Shown: piece after piece, positions 23,313-35,800 of the stretch
Numbering within the stretch: the stretch's first letter is position 1
Layout of the letters: each line of letters begins with the position of its first letter
Source of the DNA: Yamagishiella unicocca
Lineage: Eukaryota > Chlorophyta > Chlorophyceae > Chlamydomonadales > Volvocaceae
DNA: 64,000 nt
Reading direction: 5' to 3'
Assembly: GCA_003116995.1 (NCBI GenBank)
Contig: BDSL01000048.1
Span: 558,001-622,000, forward strand
The notes under the pieces: model-generated
The model's database searches: none
Told to the model about the DNA's origin: nothing
Seen by the model: only the letters and a program-made list of their open reading frames with translations
Made by a program: the position numbers and the translations under genes

Positions 23313-26300
23313 CAAGTAGGCTGTCGGGCTTGGAGCACACTGCCGCAAACGCGCAGACGGCTGCAGCTGCCCGAACGGTGTCTGGGACTCGCACAAGCTA
23401 CTTCGGCACGTCGGTGGACGACAAAGTGCTCGAAAAGGATAAATGCACGCCTTGATGTGCAAGAAAGGTGACTGCCGGACTGCACGAAATCCTTAATCCT
23501 TGCTCCGCTGCGAACCTGCCGGCAACACCGGGAAACCTTGCAGCACTAAGAATATGGCATTGGTCTTGAAAAAAAGCATCCGCAATCCCACCTCTGGAAC
23601 CGATTGCGTCGAGGTCGCCAGCTGGGGCATACTTCTTCCACGTCAAGCCCAAGGCGTCCGCCACGGTCTACAAGGCCTAAGCAATGCCATATACTAGGTA
23701 TTTTCTACCAAGCGTATGTAAGGACCAGGAGGTAGTCCTAACCAGTGTCCGTGGCGTCCAAAAGTAGGCGAAGCACGCCGGGTAAGCCGTTGGCCCAATC
23801 TATAGCACCTACTGCAGTGTACTGCTTGAAGCAATATTAAGGGCTGCTTGCGCTCAGGACGGCGTTGCTAATTACTTTCCCAGTACGGCTATCGTGTGCG
23901 GATCGTAACTTCCGCCTGCTCGATAATGAACAGCAGGATCGTACTCGGACAAATTGCCATTTAGCATTTTCCGTACATAGCGCAAACTCTGTAAGTATCG
24001 ATGTCCAGCGCATAACCTCTCGAGGCCCAGGCGAACCCACGACAACATGAGAGCTGGGGCTGAACCCAGCAGACGCCCCGGAGGTCATGTTTATGCGTCC
24101 GGATACTGAATTTGAAATCCATGATAGTACTCGGACGGAGGAAGCCCTTGCAAGGGATGGTTACGACGCGCCCTGAAACGTGCCCGTCGGAGTGAGGCTT
24201 GTACGTAGGGTTCCGGCAACGGTTCCTCGCCGCTCTTCAGTTTTCTTCTCTACCTGACATTTGCCGTAGTTATCTGTAACAAAATCGTGGCATCTGGCCC
24301 AGGGGACAGCAGTGTGCGACGGCGGGAGGCAGTGCGTTCCCGACGGGGTGCCGTGCGTTCCCGACGTCTAGCATCCGCCTGCGTGGGCAGACCGACGCCC
24401 TCTCAGCCCGGCAAGACCTGCCGAAACTTGTATGCTGCGTGATGTGCGCCACCCATCTAGTGCCTTCTTTGTGCACAGCCCGGTAATCCCATCTGAGAAG
24501 CGGCAGCACGCCCTTCGGCTGCGCGGCGGCTCGCGGCGCCTCGCCAGTGACTATGTTACAGCGCCTTGCATGCGTGGTCCGCGCCTATCCACGATCTTGT
24601 CAGAAGCACAAAGACGTGACACACGGGTCCTTGCCGTCCAAAACTCCCTGGACTACACAGGAAACACAGCACATGCGTGTGCACCATAGAGTCATACGCT
24701 GCGTTTGCCTTCCCTGGCATCCGCGAGGCGTACGGAGAGTGATGGACTGCTTAGCATCAAAAACGGGCTCATTGAGGGATCCGCCCGCCGGTTGCTTGGG
24801 CGCCTGTTGCATAGCTTGACGTGCACACCTTGCTCGGCATTAAATTGAGGGTTACCAACGATCTAGATTCCCCGGTTTTTTTGCTTCATGAAACCAAGAA
24901 ACGGAACGAGCATTCCCGGGCCTGGCGCGGAGTCCTCCGGCAGCATAGAGCTGCGTGTCGCTGGAGGACCGCCTCCAAATTCCAGGGCTGGACATGGTGG
25001 TGCCTCAACAGGCAACACCTGGCTCGCGGCCTCTAGTTTGGGGCGCTGCGGCCCTAGCCTGCCGGAGCCCAACGCACGTGTACGGCATTCCGGACAGGCG
25101 GTTAGTAAGCCGCCTAGCCTGCCGGACACCTCCGTACGGCGTGCACGTGCGGTTTTGACGCGTGCTCTGCGGATGCGCGCCCACCAGCCCGCCGCCAGCA
25201 GCGATCAGAGGTCTCGGATCCCGCACCCACGCCTCAAGCATTACATTGGCACCGCCGATGGGCGGGCTACGTACTCTGGCTGACTGACTGACCAAAGACG
25301 ACGGTATGAAACGGAAACACGCTCTTCCCCAGCACCTCGTACCACTGTACGCAACACAGCTAGCCGGGAGAAAACACGGCCGTCCAAGGAGCAGCCAGCC
25401 ATAGCGCCAACGCACAGTCCTTTCAAACCAAGTCTTGCCGTCCGCAGCACTTCCGCCAGCGCGCCGTCACCCCTTCCGCCCCGACGCGAGCCTCGCCCCG
25501 GCCTGCCCCGCATCAGAAAGCGCCCCCTCGCCCCTCGCCTTTCGCCAGCTCCCGCGTCCTTGACTGCATACCCTACCAGCAGTTGCGCATCTTCGTGACC
25601 AACATCGCAAGAGCCCGGAGCCAGCTAGCCAGCCACGCACACGGCCGGCCTTCGCGGGTCGGGTTGCTTGCACCTGTCGGTGCCACGTCAGCTCCACACC
25701 CCGCCCACCCCGACAGTCGCATCCACGGGCCTTCCTCGAAACCCCGACAGTCGCTTTGCGCGCACCCCGTGCTGCAGGGCTTCTGCTGAGAGGGGCCGGC
25801 CGCGCTGGGCAAGCACCTCGCTGCAGTGTAGCCCGATGGTGCAAGTGCCAGCTCCACGCGCCTCGGCCCACATGCCCTGCCCCGCCGCCCTCCTGGCGTC
25901 GTTCGGTCCCCTCTCCCATGCCGAATTCCGACTGGGGCCGCAACCCACCAGGCTCAGGAAAGAGCTGTACGGCATATACAAACTGGCACCAAGCCAACTG
26001 TCTGCGCCGCTGTACCGGGAGCTTGCACCCGACCGAAAAATAGTACGGCCCATGTAGGTGCCATTATCCATGCAGCCTACAAACCTCCAACATATGTAAC
26101 CATACCTATGTCCGCTCTTTCCGCTCGGCGCGCTTCGACGATAGAAAGGGAAGAGGCTCACGCTGGCCGACCGATAAATCCTAATCTCCTGTAACGATTC
26201 TAAGTGTGCAATGGCACCCGTCCAACCCAAGCGGCTGCCGCGCCCTCTCCGCCCACGCCGACCCGGTAGCTAGCTCTTAGCGTCAACGCTGTTCTGATGT

Positions 26301-26845
26301 GGTCTCAAAAGGCGCGACGGAGCCCCCTCATGGCATCACATCGCGCGTGGTAACGCGTCCGGGCGCGATAATTTGAAAGGATGATATCATCGACAACAAG
26401 ACCAAACCAGAACTTGGCGGCGACCGCGGCTTGACGCCCGCGGTCCAACGCACTGTCCTTGGGGCACGTATTGCAACACCCCACCCACGTCCACGGGTCT
26501 TCCTCGAAACCCCACCAACCAACCGAACCCCACCGAGACGGAACTACATGCAGCCTGCAGCTCGCACGGCCCCCCGCGCCGCTGCGAACCTGGCATGTGA
26601 CCCGCCGCTGCTGCCGCTGCTGCTGCCGCTGCTGCTGCCGCTGCTGCTGCCGCTGCTGCTGCCGCTGCTGCCGCACCATGCACCCCCAAAAGAGTGACTC
26701 GCGACATCGCTCGGGTTTCTTGTCGAGGTTCGTCTAGGCATGCAGCCGGGGGCGGAGCTCGACCTTCGGTTTTGGACACCTAAACAAGTTATCTAGCATG
26801 CCATTCCAAAACCGTATACCAAACCTATCTAATCGATTTTACTTT
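23313..26845. other. Intergenic; one orphan exon-like segment, otherwise nothing recognised
   Basis: No complete gene is supported. On the minus strand around 23545-23664 a segment reading ADALGLTWKKYAP...GDLDAIGSRGG looks protein-like and is preceded by a possible acceptor, but no partner exons were found. Open frames between 24880 and 26230 are Pro/Arg/Gly-rich with no motif. The right end flanks the 3' end of the potassium channel gene. Two copies of a motif close to CCACGGGTCTTCCTCGAAAC occur near 25725 and 26490. Confidence 0.4.
26611..26673. repeat. GCTGCTGCC-type microsatellite
   Basis: About five copies of a 12-bp unit (GCTGCTGCTGCC and variants) lie in the 3' flank of the channel gene. 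The array keeps all frames open, giving poly-Ala, Gln-Arg and Ser-Gly pseudo-proteins that should not be annotated. Confidence 0.85.
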
Positions 26846-29800
26846 TCAAGTGCCGACCTTCAAAGTTCCTCTCATTCCCCCAGCTTCCATCCCACAGCCG
26901 ACCTCACCCGCAGCACCCCCAGCAGCACCAGGCAGGCCCTCACTGCTCGCGCTCGTCTGCAATCCCTCGAACGCGCACGCCGCGCTCAAACGACAGCCAC
27001 CGCCCAGACGGGCCCCCCAATAAGCCCCATAAGCCCAGCACGCAGACGCCATTGCTTGCTTCCCACCAAACCACCTCCCTACTGCGCTCCACCGGAGTAC
27101 GCACACAGTGCACGCTACTCATACACCGACATGACGGACGCGGCTCCCAGCTGTCGCCACTCGATCGACCTGCGGTCCACCGCCCAGACCTGGTCCGACC
27201 GCACCCCAATACTCACCCGCCGCAGTGCGCCCGGCCGGCTCCCCCACGCACGCACCGCCGGGCCGGCGGCGGGCTTGGCGTTGGCGCCTTGCTGCATGAG
27301 CGAGATCGCGGTGCCACCGGCAGCGGCGTTGACGGCGGCGGCGGCGGCGGTCGCGCTGCCACCCGGCTGCGGCCCCCCCGGGTCCATGCCCTGCCCGCAG
27401 CTGGGACAAACGCAGCGCTGGCAGCCGGGACACGCGGCGCCGGGGCCGACGGCCGCCTGCGCCGCGGAGCCAGCTGCGGAAAAGCCGCGTAGTTGGCCTG
27501 TGCGGTGCCGCAGGGGACCGAGTAGGGGCGGAAAGGGGGGTCAGGGGGGTGGTCGTCGGGGGGGCAGAGCAGCGCAGGGGGGTGGGCGCGAGGGGCTGCG
27601 TCCAGTGGAGGCGGTGTGTCCAGGGAGGGGCGCTACTGTTGTTGACTCCGCTTGGATATTATTATTTCTGCGTAATGGCCACGTTTCCTCAAGTCACTAG
27701 GGGTCGCAGTTTTGGCATGCGTGCTGGGTAGCTAGGTAGCAGTACCGGCAGACCACCGGCCGTTTGCCGCCGCACACGGGCAGCAGTGCGGCTGCATTAA
27801 GCGCCCATGGACCTCGCCGCAGGTCCATGGGCGCCACTACCAGGCTGGTACGGTACAGGGGGGGGGGTTTGAGAGGTGACCCGTGGGTACCCCGCCGACC
27901 CCCGCCGCGGCCCAGGCGCCTCCACGCACCACTGCCGGGGGGCGCTCCCGCCAGCGCCGACAGCTGCGCGTCCGTCGCCGCCCCCGGCTGCTGCGGCTGC
28001 TGCGGCTGCTGCTGCAGCTCGTACAGCCCGTTGGAGGTCGCGGCCTGCAGCGCAGCAGACAGAGCGGCTGCGGCCGCCGGCGTGCCGAACGCCGTCGCAT
28101 GTTGGTGCTGCGGCGGGGGCTGTGGGGGCGGGTGCGGCGGCGCCTGCTGCAGGTGTTCGGGCTCCGGGGCGTCAGAAATGCCCTTCAGTTGCGAGGCCGC
28201 GGGGCTGAGGGTGCTCCTACGAGGCGCGGAGGTGATGCCCTCCTCCGGAACCACTGCGCCACGCCGGGTCGCGCAGAAGGTCAGGAGCTGGTCCAAGACG
28301 GGCTGGAAGGAATCGTCGAAAGCAGAAGTCTGTGTGGCGGGGGTGGGGGGAGGGTCAGATCGGTGTGGGTCAGGTGCCCGTGTAAACCAACACGCAAAGG
28401 TTGCCGGGCGCGTATTTCAGCGTGGCGATATGCTGATGTTGTTGCGACCGTTGAGCTGTTGTCGCAGGTCATAAAGCGGCAGCAGGGGATCCAAACTGCC
28501 TGGCACGGCGCTTAGGCTGTCTGCGCACCTCCGCCACCCGCTGCCACATGGCCGCAACCGCCAAACATGAGCGAGATGTCGCGATGGTGATGGACCCCCC
28601 CTGGAGCCCGATGGACCACCCCCATGCTGCCCGTGGTGCCGACCCACGGGTCTCCTCTCATACTCCCCCCATGGGTGTAGGGTGCGTTCGCACCTTGGTC
28701 ATCTCCCGGATGAGCTCCTGCGCCTCCTCGAGGTCGGCGTGTTCCTGCAGGGTCAGGGCGCGTCCAGGGAGGGTGGGCGCGGTCGCGCACACGTGGTCAG
28801 TCGTACACCGGGATTCCCTCCGCGCGAGACAGGCGGCAGGGCCGTTCGCGCTGCACCGTCGATAAGGGTGCCTCCGCCCGCTGTACGACTCCGTCCACGC
28901 ACCCGCAGCTACGGCGCGCTGCGCCACGGCACCCGGCACCCGGCACCGCACCACACGCCGCCAGCCCACCCACCTGCAGCTGCTTGACGATCACCGCGGC
29001 CAGTTCGCACCAGTGCCCGTCTTCCATCAGGCTGCAGCCAGCAGCCAGGGAGGGGGGAGGGAGGGGGGTGCGGGGGATCGAGGGGTTCGAGGAAGACCCG
29101 TGGATGCCCGAAAAAACCGTTTAGAACAGACGTTTTGAGATGCATGCTGGAGAACTGGGTTGAGGGGATCGAGGGGTGAGGGGTGTGGCCAGCCAGCGAG
29201 AGCCTCAGGTAACGCATCAGCCACTTCCACATGCGCCCATGCCTCACGCCAGGCGTCCATACACCGACTGCCACGCCGGCCAATCATCGGTGACACCCAG
29301 CCAGCCAGCCAGCCGCCCGCCAACTGCGCGCGATCTCCGGACATCCCGCCTGTACACCACCCACCTATTGCCGTAGAGTAGGCCGACTGTCTTGACCTTG
29401 ACGTACTCGGCCGCCAGGACTGCGATCGCGGGGTACATTCGCATCAGCGGGGACAGCTCGGCCAGGGTGATGCCCCACAGCCGGCAGGGCGTCACGGTGC
29501 TGAGTGTCCACGGCCGCACCCTGGGGGTGGCGGGGTAGGCGGGGTAGGCGGGGGGGGAGGAAACATGTGTCGGGGTACGAGGGGGTGAGAGGAAACATGT
29601 GTCGGGGTACGAGGGGGTGAGAGGAAACATGTGTCGGGGTACGAGGGGGTGAGGGGAAACATGTGTCGGGGTACGAGGGGGTGAGAGGAAACATGTGTCG
29701 GGGTACGAGGGGGTGAGAGGAAACATGTGTCGGGGTACGAGGGGGTGAGAGGAAACATGTGTCGGGGTACGAGGGGGTGAGAGGAAACATGTGTCGGGGT

Positions 29801-32800
29801 ACGAGGGGGTGAGGGGAAACATGTGTCGGGGTACGAGGGGGTGAGGGGAAACCCGTGTCGGGGTACGAGGGGGTGAGAGGAAACCCGTGTCGGGGTACGA
29901 GGGGGTGAGAGGAAACATGTGTCGGGGTACGAGGGGGTGAGAGGAAACATGTGTCGGGGTACGAGGGGGTGAGAGGAAACCCGTGTCGGGGTACGAGGGG
30001 GTGAGAGGAAACATGTGTCGGGGTACGAGGGGGTGAGGGGAAACCCGTGTCGGGGTACGAGGGGGTGAGAGGAAACATGTGTCGGGGTACGAGGGGGTGA
30101 GAGGAAACATGTGTCGGGGTACGAGGGGGTGAGAGGAAACATGTGTCGGGGTACGAGGGGGTGAGGGGAAACATGTGTCGGGGTACGAGGGGGTGAGAGG
30201 AAACATGTGTCGGGGTACGAGGGGGTGAGAGGAAACATGTGTCGGGGTACGAGGGGGTGAGAGGAAACATGTGTCAGGGTACGAGGGGGTGAGGGGAAAC
30301 ATGTGTCGGGGTACGAGGGGGTGAGGGGAAACCCGTGTCGGGGTACGAGGGGGTGAGAGGAAACCCGTGTCGGGGTACGAGGGGGTGAGAGGAAACATGT
30401 GTCGGGGTACGAGGGGGTGAGAGGAAACATGTGTCGGGGTACGAGGGGGTGAGAGGAAACCCGTGTCGGGGTACGAGGGGGTGAGAGGAAACCCGTGTCG
30501 GGGTACGAGGGGGTGAGGGGAAACCCGTGTCGGGGTACGAGGGGGTGAGAGGAAACATGTGTCGGGGTACGAGGGGGTGAGAGGAAACATGTGTCGGGGT
30601 ACGAGGGGGTGAGAGGAAACATGTGTCGGGGTACGAGGGGGTGAGAGGAAACATGTGTCGGGGTACGAGGGGGTGAGAGGAAACATGTGTCGGGGTACGA
30701 AGGGGTGAGAGGAAACATGTGTCGGGGTACGAGGGGGTGAGGGGAAACCCGTGTCGGGGTACGAGGGGGTGAGAGGAAACCCGTGGGTCAAAGGGTGGGC
30801 ACTGGGCAGGCTACGCCATGTGCTGCTGAAAGGTGGTACGATGCTGGCCTCTGAAACGACTCGGCCGGAAGGCAGGGCAGACGAGTGCGGGCAAGGCCAG
30901 AAGAACAGCGGAGAGGCTGGCACCGGCGCTGACCGAGGCTGAGGCTGAGCCCCCCTGGAGCCGTGCGGTACTCCCTTTCGACCAGCCGTCGCACCTGCAC
31001 GACTCGACTGCGTCATGCAGCAGCGCGCTCTCTCCCAGCAGGCAGGGCTGCTCCCTGGAGTCGATCGTCTCCGACGCCTCCCTGGAGCACACGCCGGCAG
31101 GTAGCGGCGCAGCAAAGAGCACAACTCGCCTCGCGGGTGGGGTGAGGAGGGGTTGCGAGGAAACCCGCAGACAAGACATAGGAGACACGTCTGTGGAAGG
31201 CGGGCTGGCCCAAGACCGTCGTCCGTTGATTGGCGGTCGGTGGGAAGAGCCGTGCAGGGGTGTGCTACAACACTTCTCCTACACCTGCGCCCACCCACAC
31301 CATCACACCCACACCCAGCGCCCCCGACGCTCACTTGTATCGTACGGCTTGTACGACGCCCTCCTGCAGGATCCATATGCTATTCGCCACATCTCCCTGC
31401 TGGCACAGATCCGCGCCTGCAGCGAAAGCGGTCGCGGCACCAGCGGCGGAACACGATGACGATAAAAACGACGACGATAAACACGACGAAGATAAAAACG
31501 ACAAAGATGAAAACGACGTTAGATGAAAACGATGTAAGATGGAAACAACGAAGATAAAAGCGACGATGGTAAAAAGCGGCGACAGCAAAGCAAGAGCGAC
31601 GCCGCATCGCCCCATGGAACAACAGTCATCTCAACATCAGCGAAGCGGCGTGATGCCATGTGGGACCAGGCACCGAGCAGTCCATTTCAGGAGCCTGAGC
31701 GGGCTGCGCTGCACGGCAATCCCTTCCTTTCCATCGTGCCCAGCAATACAAGCTGCCGCATCTCGGCGGCTCGCTTGGGGTTACGGGGCCGCACCTGCAG
31801 GCAGCCGCAACGGCTTCATGTTCTCCGCTAAGAGACTCTGCGGCAGCAGGAGGAGGGTGGAGAGGGGGAGGAGTTGGCGTGCCAGGAGCTTGGTCTTAAG
31901 AGGACGGGGGAAGGGGGTAAAGGATAATCTGCGAACCCCCGGCCGACAAACCGGAGGGAGGGGGGCTCACGGGACAGATGCGACAGAGCGTTCGAACACC
32001 TGGGATAGCAAAGGCGGCCCCAGCCCCAGCCTCAACCTCAGCGCCGGCGAATGATTGGAGCTCAGTTATTAGGGGCCCAATCCCGGCAACGCACACCTGC
32101 ACGTTTGACTCAAGCTCCCTGAAAATGTGCACCTCCTCCACCAGCGGCTTGCACATGGAGGTGGCCACCTTGGCTCGCAGCCGGCTGGGCAGGACGCCCA
32201 TGAACTCCTCGTCCGCCGCCTCCTCAACCGTGTGGCCGTACTTGTCGGCGTAGAAGTTCTGGGGTGGTAGTGGCGGGGGAGGGGGAGGGGGCGCCGCGAG
32301 GGGGGCGGGGGGAGGAGAAAGTATGGGTTCCAGGCGCTGACTAGGCGAAGGCAGGGCGCCGGCAATGGGTTGTATGTATTCAGACTGACGAGCCCCGCCC
32401 CCGGGGGAGGACCAGGGATGGACCGCTCCGGAACCACCCGCCAGCTCGTCCATCCGTCCGTCCGCGGGGCCCCCCTTGACCCTTCAGGACGTGGTCCTGG
32501 GAGGGACGGGCCCGCCGCACTCCGCCGCACCCCGCCCCACGTCGTACCTGCACCTGCTTGCGGATTTCCGGCGGCAGCGTGCGGTGCTGCGCCCAGTCCA
32601 TGACGTGCATGATCTTGCGCCGGTTGGCGTAGGCCTGCAGCACCAGCAGCGGGATGGTGAGAAGACCCGTGGACGCGAGGTACGGTAGGAGAGTGAGTAT
32701 CGGACGAGCGAGGTAAAGAGTGCAGCGGCAGCGGGGCGGGTGGGGTGGCAGGTGCTGCCGTGGGTGACTGGACCGCCCAGCTACGAAGGGAGGGCTGGCC

Positions 32801-35800
32801 GCACGCAAGCAAGCAGGCCAGAGAATGCGGCAAGCAGGCCAGCAGCAACAGCAGCAGCATGAAACGACGCCAAAAGGCGGGGTCAAGGGAGGGCTCCGAA
32901 GCCGCAGGCGGCTGCGGAACTGCGGCCGTGGCTCCGCAGGCGCGCAGACGCAGCCGTGGCCGTACGGGCGGGTGCTGGTTCCGGAGCGCGCAGCCGTGGC
33001 CGTACGGGCGGGTGCCGGTTCCGGAGCGCGCACCTGGTGTGCTTCCGTCGTGGCCCTCGACAGCAGGTTGCCAATGGACGCCACCAGCACCCCGAACATG
33101 ATCATGCCGCCCAACATGGCTACGTTTGCGACGACCTGCTCGGCGATGCTACGCGGCTGGAAGTCGCCGAAGCCGGTGGTGGTGGCCTGGGGGCAGGCGG
33201 AGACGGGTAGGCGGAGACGGGTATGGGGAGACGGGTATTGGGGGGGAGTGTAGTGGGGGTATGGGGGGGCGAGTAGGGGCGGACGGGCAAGGGGAGATGG
33301 GTATGGGAGGTAGGTTACAGAAAAGAACCGGCAAGACATGGGAAGTGTAGCTGTTGCATAGCCTTCGGACACCTGGACGCGCGCATGCTACTGGACTTGG
33401 GTTGACTGCCGCAAAAACGGACTTGTCAACGGTCGGTCGGTTGGTCGGTCGGGGGGGAAGAGGGGAGCGGACGGGTATGGGCGGACGGGCGGAGTTTGTG
33501 GGTTGAAGGGCACGCTGCCCACCAGCTTTCCCCCGCCTCACCGTCACGATCATCCAATACACGGCGCAATACCACTGGTAGACGGGCGACGCCTCGGGCA
33601 GGTTGACCCAGTCCACCGCCGTCATCCAGCTGTTGGTGTAACCCTGGGGGCGGGGGCCGGGGGGCGGGGGCGGGGCGGGCACAGGAGAGCGCGGTTGTCG
33701 TACGACGACAGTTACGACAGCAGGAGGTAGGACTTTGCTGGCGTGACTCTCCTCCTCTCGCCTGTCATCCCCTTCCCTCCCGCCCCCATCCGCCCTGCCA
33801 ACCCCCACCCGCCCTGCCGCGCCGCCCTCCCCGGCCCACCTCGAAGTACGCGCACAGCACCATGATGCATGCGAAGAGGTTGATGGCCACCGCCAGCTGG
33901 TAGGCTAGGAAGATGGAGTAGATGACGGTGACGGACAGCCGCCGAGCCAGCGCGGAGTCCTGGAAGCGCCCGGACAGCGAGTCCATGTACACCACCTGGC
34001 GAGGGGCGGCGGGGCGCGGGCAAGAAGAGGGGGAACGGGGGCTTGTGAGGAAAGGGGGGGTGCAGAGGAAGGGTAGGTAAGGAAGGTGAAATGGAGGACG
34101 TCTTGGAGTTGGGGAACGTCAAAAGGGCTGCGAGACGGCGGCACGTGTTGTCGGGGACGCGCGGATGGTTAGGGCGGAAGCCATTGGGGATATGATGACA
34201 GATAAGGAGGTTTGTGAGGAAAGCCCGTGAACTAGGAAGCCGATTAGGATATCGTTTGGAATGTACGTGAGATAAGGAGCGCGTCGCGGCACGTGGAAGT
34301 GGCACAAGAAGAAGATGTGTGGGAACACGGGAGCCGATCCCTCCCCCCCTCCTGTGCACGGGTTTCCTCGCCCATCCCCCTGCCCCTTACGTACCTTCGT
34401 AATGCTGACCACGCGCACCATGCGCAGCAGCCGCAGCAGCGACAGGCAGTTGACCCAGCTCTTGTTCAGCTGAAAGCGCGACTGGCCCGCCAGCACAACC
34501 ACCAGGTACACGAAGGGCACGCTGGCAACGAAGTCCAGCCAGAACCTGCCGTACCGAAAGTAGAGCCAGCTCACCAACCGGCCGTCCACCACGGTGCGCT
34601 TGCGGATGCCGTTGGTGGCGACGACGCCGATCTGGGGGCAGGAGGGGGTGCGAGGAAACGGTTTGGGGGAGGGAAGCATCGAATGGGCTGCGGCGTGCCG
34701 AAGTCAGGGTATTATCAGGGGTGGCGGCGCTCTGAGAGAGCACCCACAGTCAGCCGCATGTATGGTCACGTACCGCATGTGCGCGCGGTTTTGGTTTCGT
34801 TTGGCGGCCCTGTATTGGGCCCTGTATTGGGCCCTGTGATGGGCCCTATGTGGTGGGCCCTATGTTGGGCCCTATGTGGTCTGATGCGCTGCAAGGCCGC
34901 ACCCACCTGGAAGCCCAGCAGCACGTTGAGCACGTACAGCAGTCCGCCCGCCAGGTCGCTGGACGTGCAGCCGGACGACAGGTTGCCGTATTCGGCCGTA
35001 CAGAAAGCCACCTGCGGCAGTGGTGCGAGAGCGGGGGCCGGTGGGGGAGGTCGGGGCGGTCGAAGCAATTGAGTGGAGCATCGTGCGAGATGCAAGGATG
35101 CGGTCGAAGCAATTGAGTGGAGCATCGTGCGAGATGCAAGGATGCGGTCGCAGACCCCCTCCAGCACTTTCACACTCCACCACCCTCCAACCCCTCAACC
35201 GCCGCACCCCGCCCTCACATTCATCGGCACCCAGAAGGCCGTGTAGGTGAGGTCCAGCAGCAAGATGGACATCGTCCAAAGTACGGCGAAGAGGTTATAC
35301 GGCTGGATCAGGGGCATGCCGAATACGGATCGGCGCCTAGATAGGGGGGAGGGGGCAGGAAAGGAGGGGGGCAGGAGGGGGCCGCCGGGCAGGACGGGAT
35401 TACGGGCGCGTGGTGTGGGGAGCCGCTGAGGCAGGGGGCGTGTGTTGGGATATGCTTGGCAAAACACATGTACGACAGATACACGCGGCGACGCGCGCCA
35501 AAGAGGCCCCAGCCTGCTCGCCGGCACTCACGGCTTCCGCTCGGCGGGCTCCTGCGCCTTGCCCTCCTCTGCCGCAAACGGGTCTTGATCCTGGTCGTGC
35601 TCCTGATCCCTCTCTTGCTGGGTGGCCAGCAGCGGGTTGTGGTTGGCTTCTCCAGGAGCGTAGCCGCTCCTGACGACGGCAGCAGCGGCGGGGCAAGTGG
35701 AGGAGGAGCATGAGGCACGAGCACCTCCGGCGGGGTGAGAGGCGGCGCGGGCTTGCAGGTGCGGCGAGGGACGCCGAGGAGAGGAAGAGCGCGTCGGGCG

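Noticed and set aside
29558..30786. CRISPR-like repeat array
   Set aside because: The 32-bp units are directly contiguous with no unique spacers, and the host is eukaryotic. It is a minisatellite.
29244..31376. Very long minus-strand open frames (710, 408 and 301 residues) of repeating Pro/Ser/His/Thr peptides
   Set aside because: They run through the 32-bp minisatellite, which nearly lacks stop codons in all three frames. The real exons on either side are joined by an intron that contains the array.
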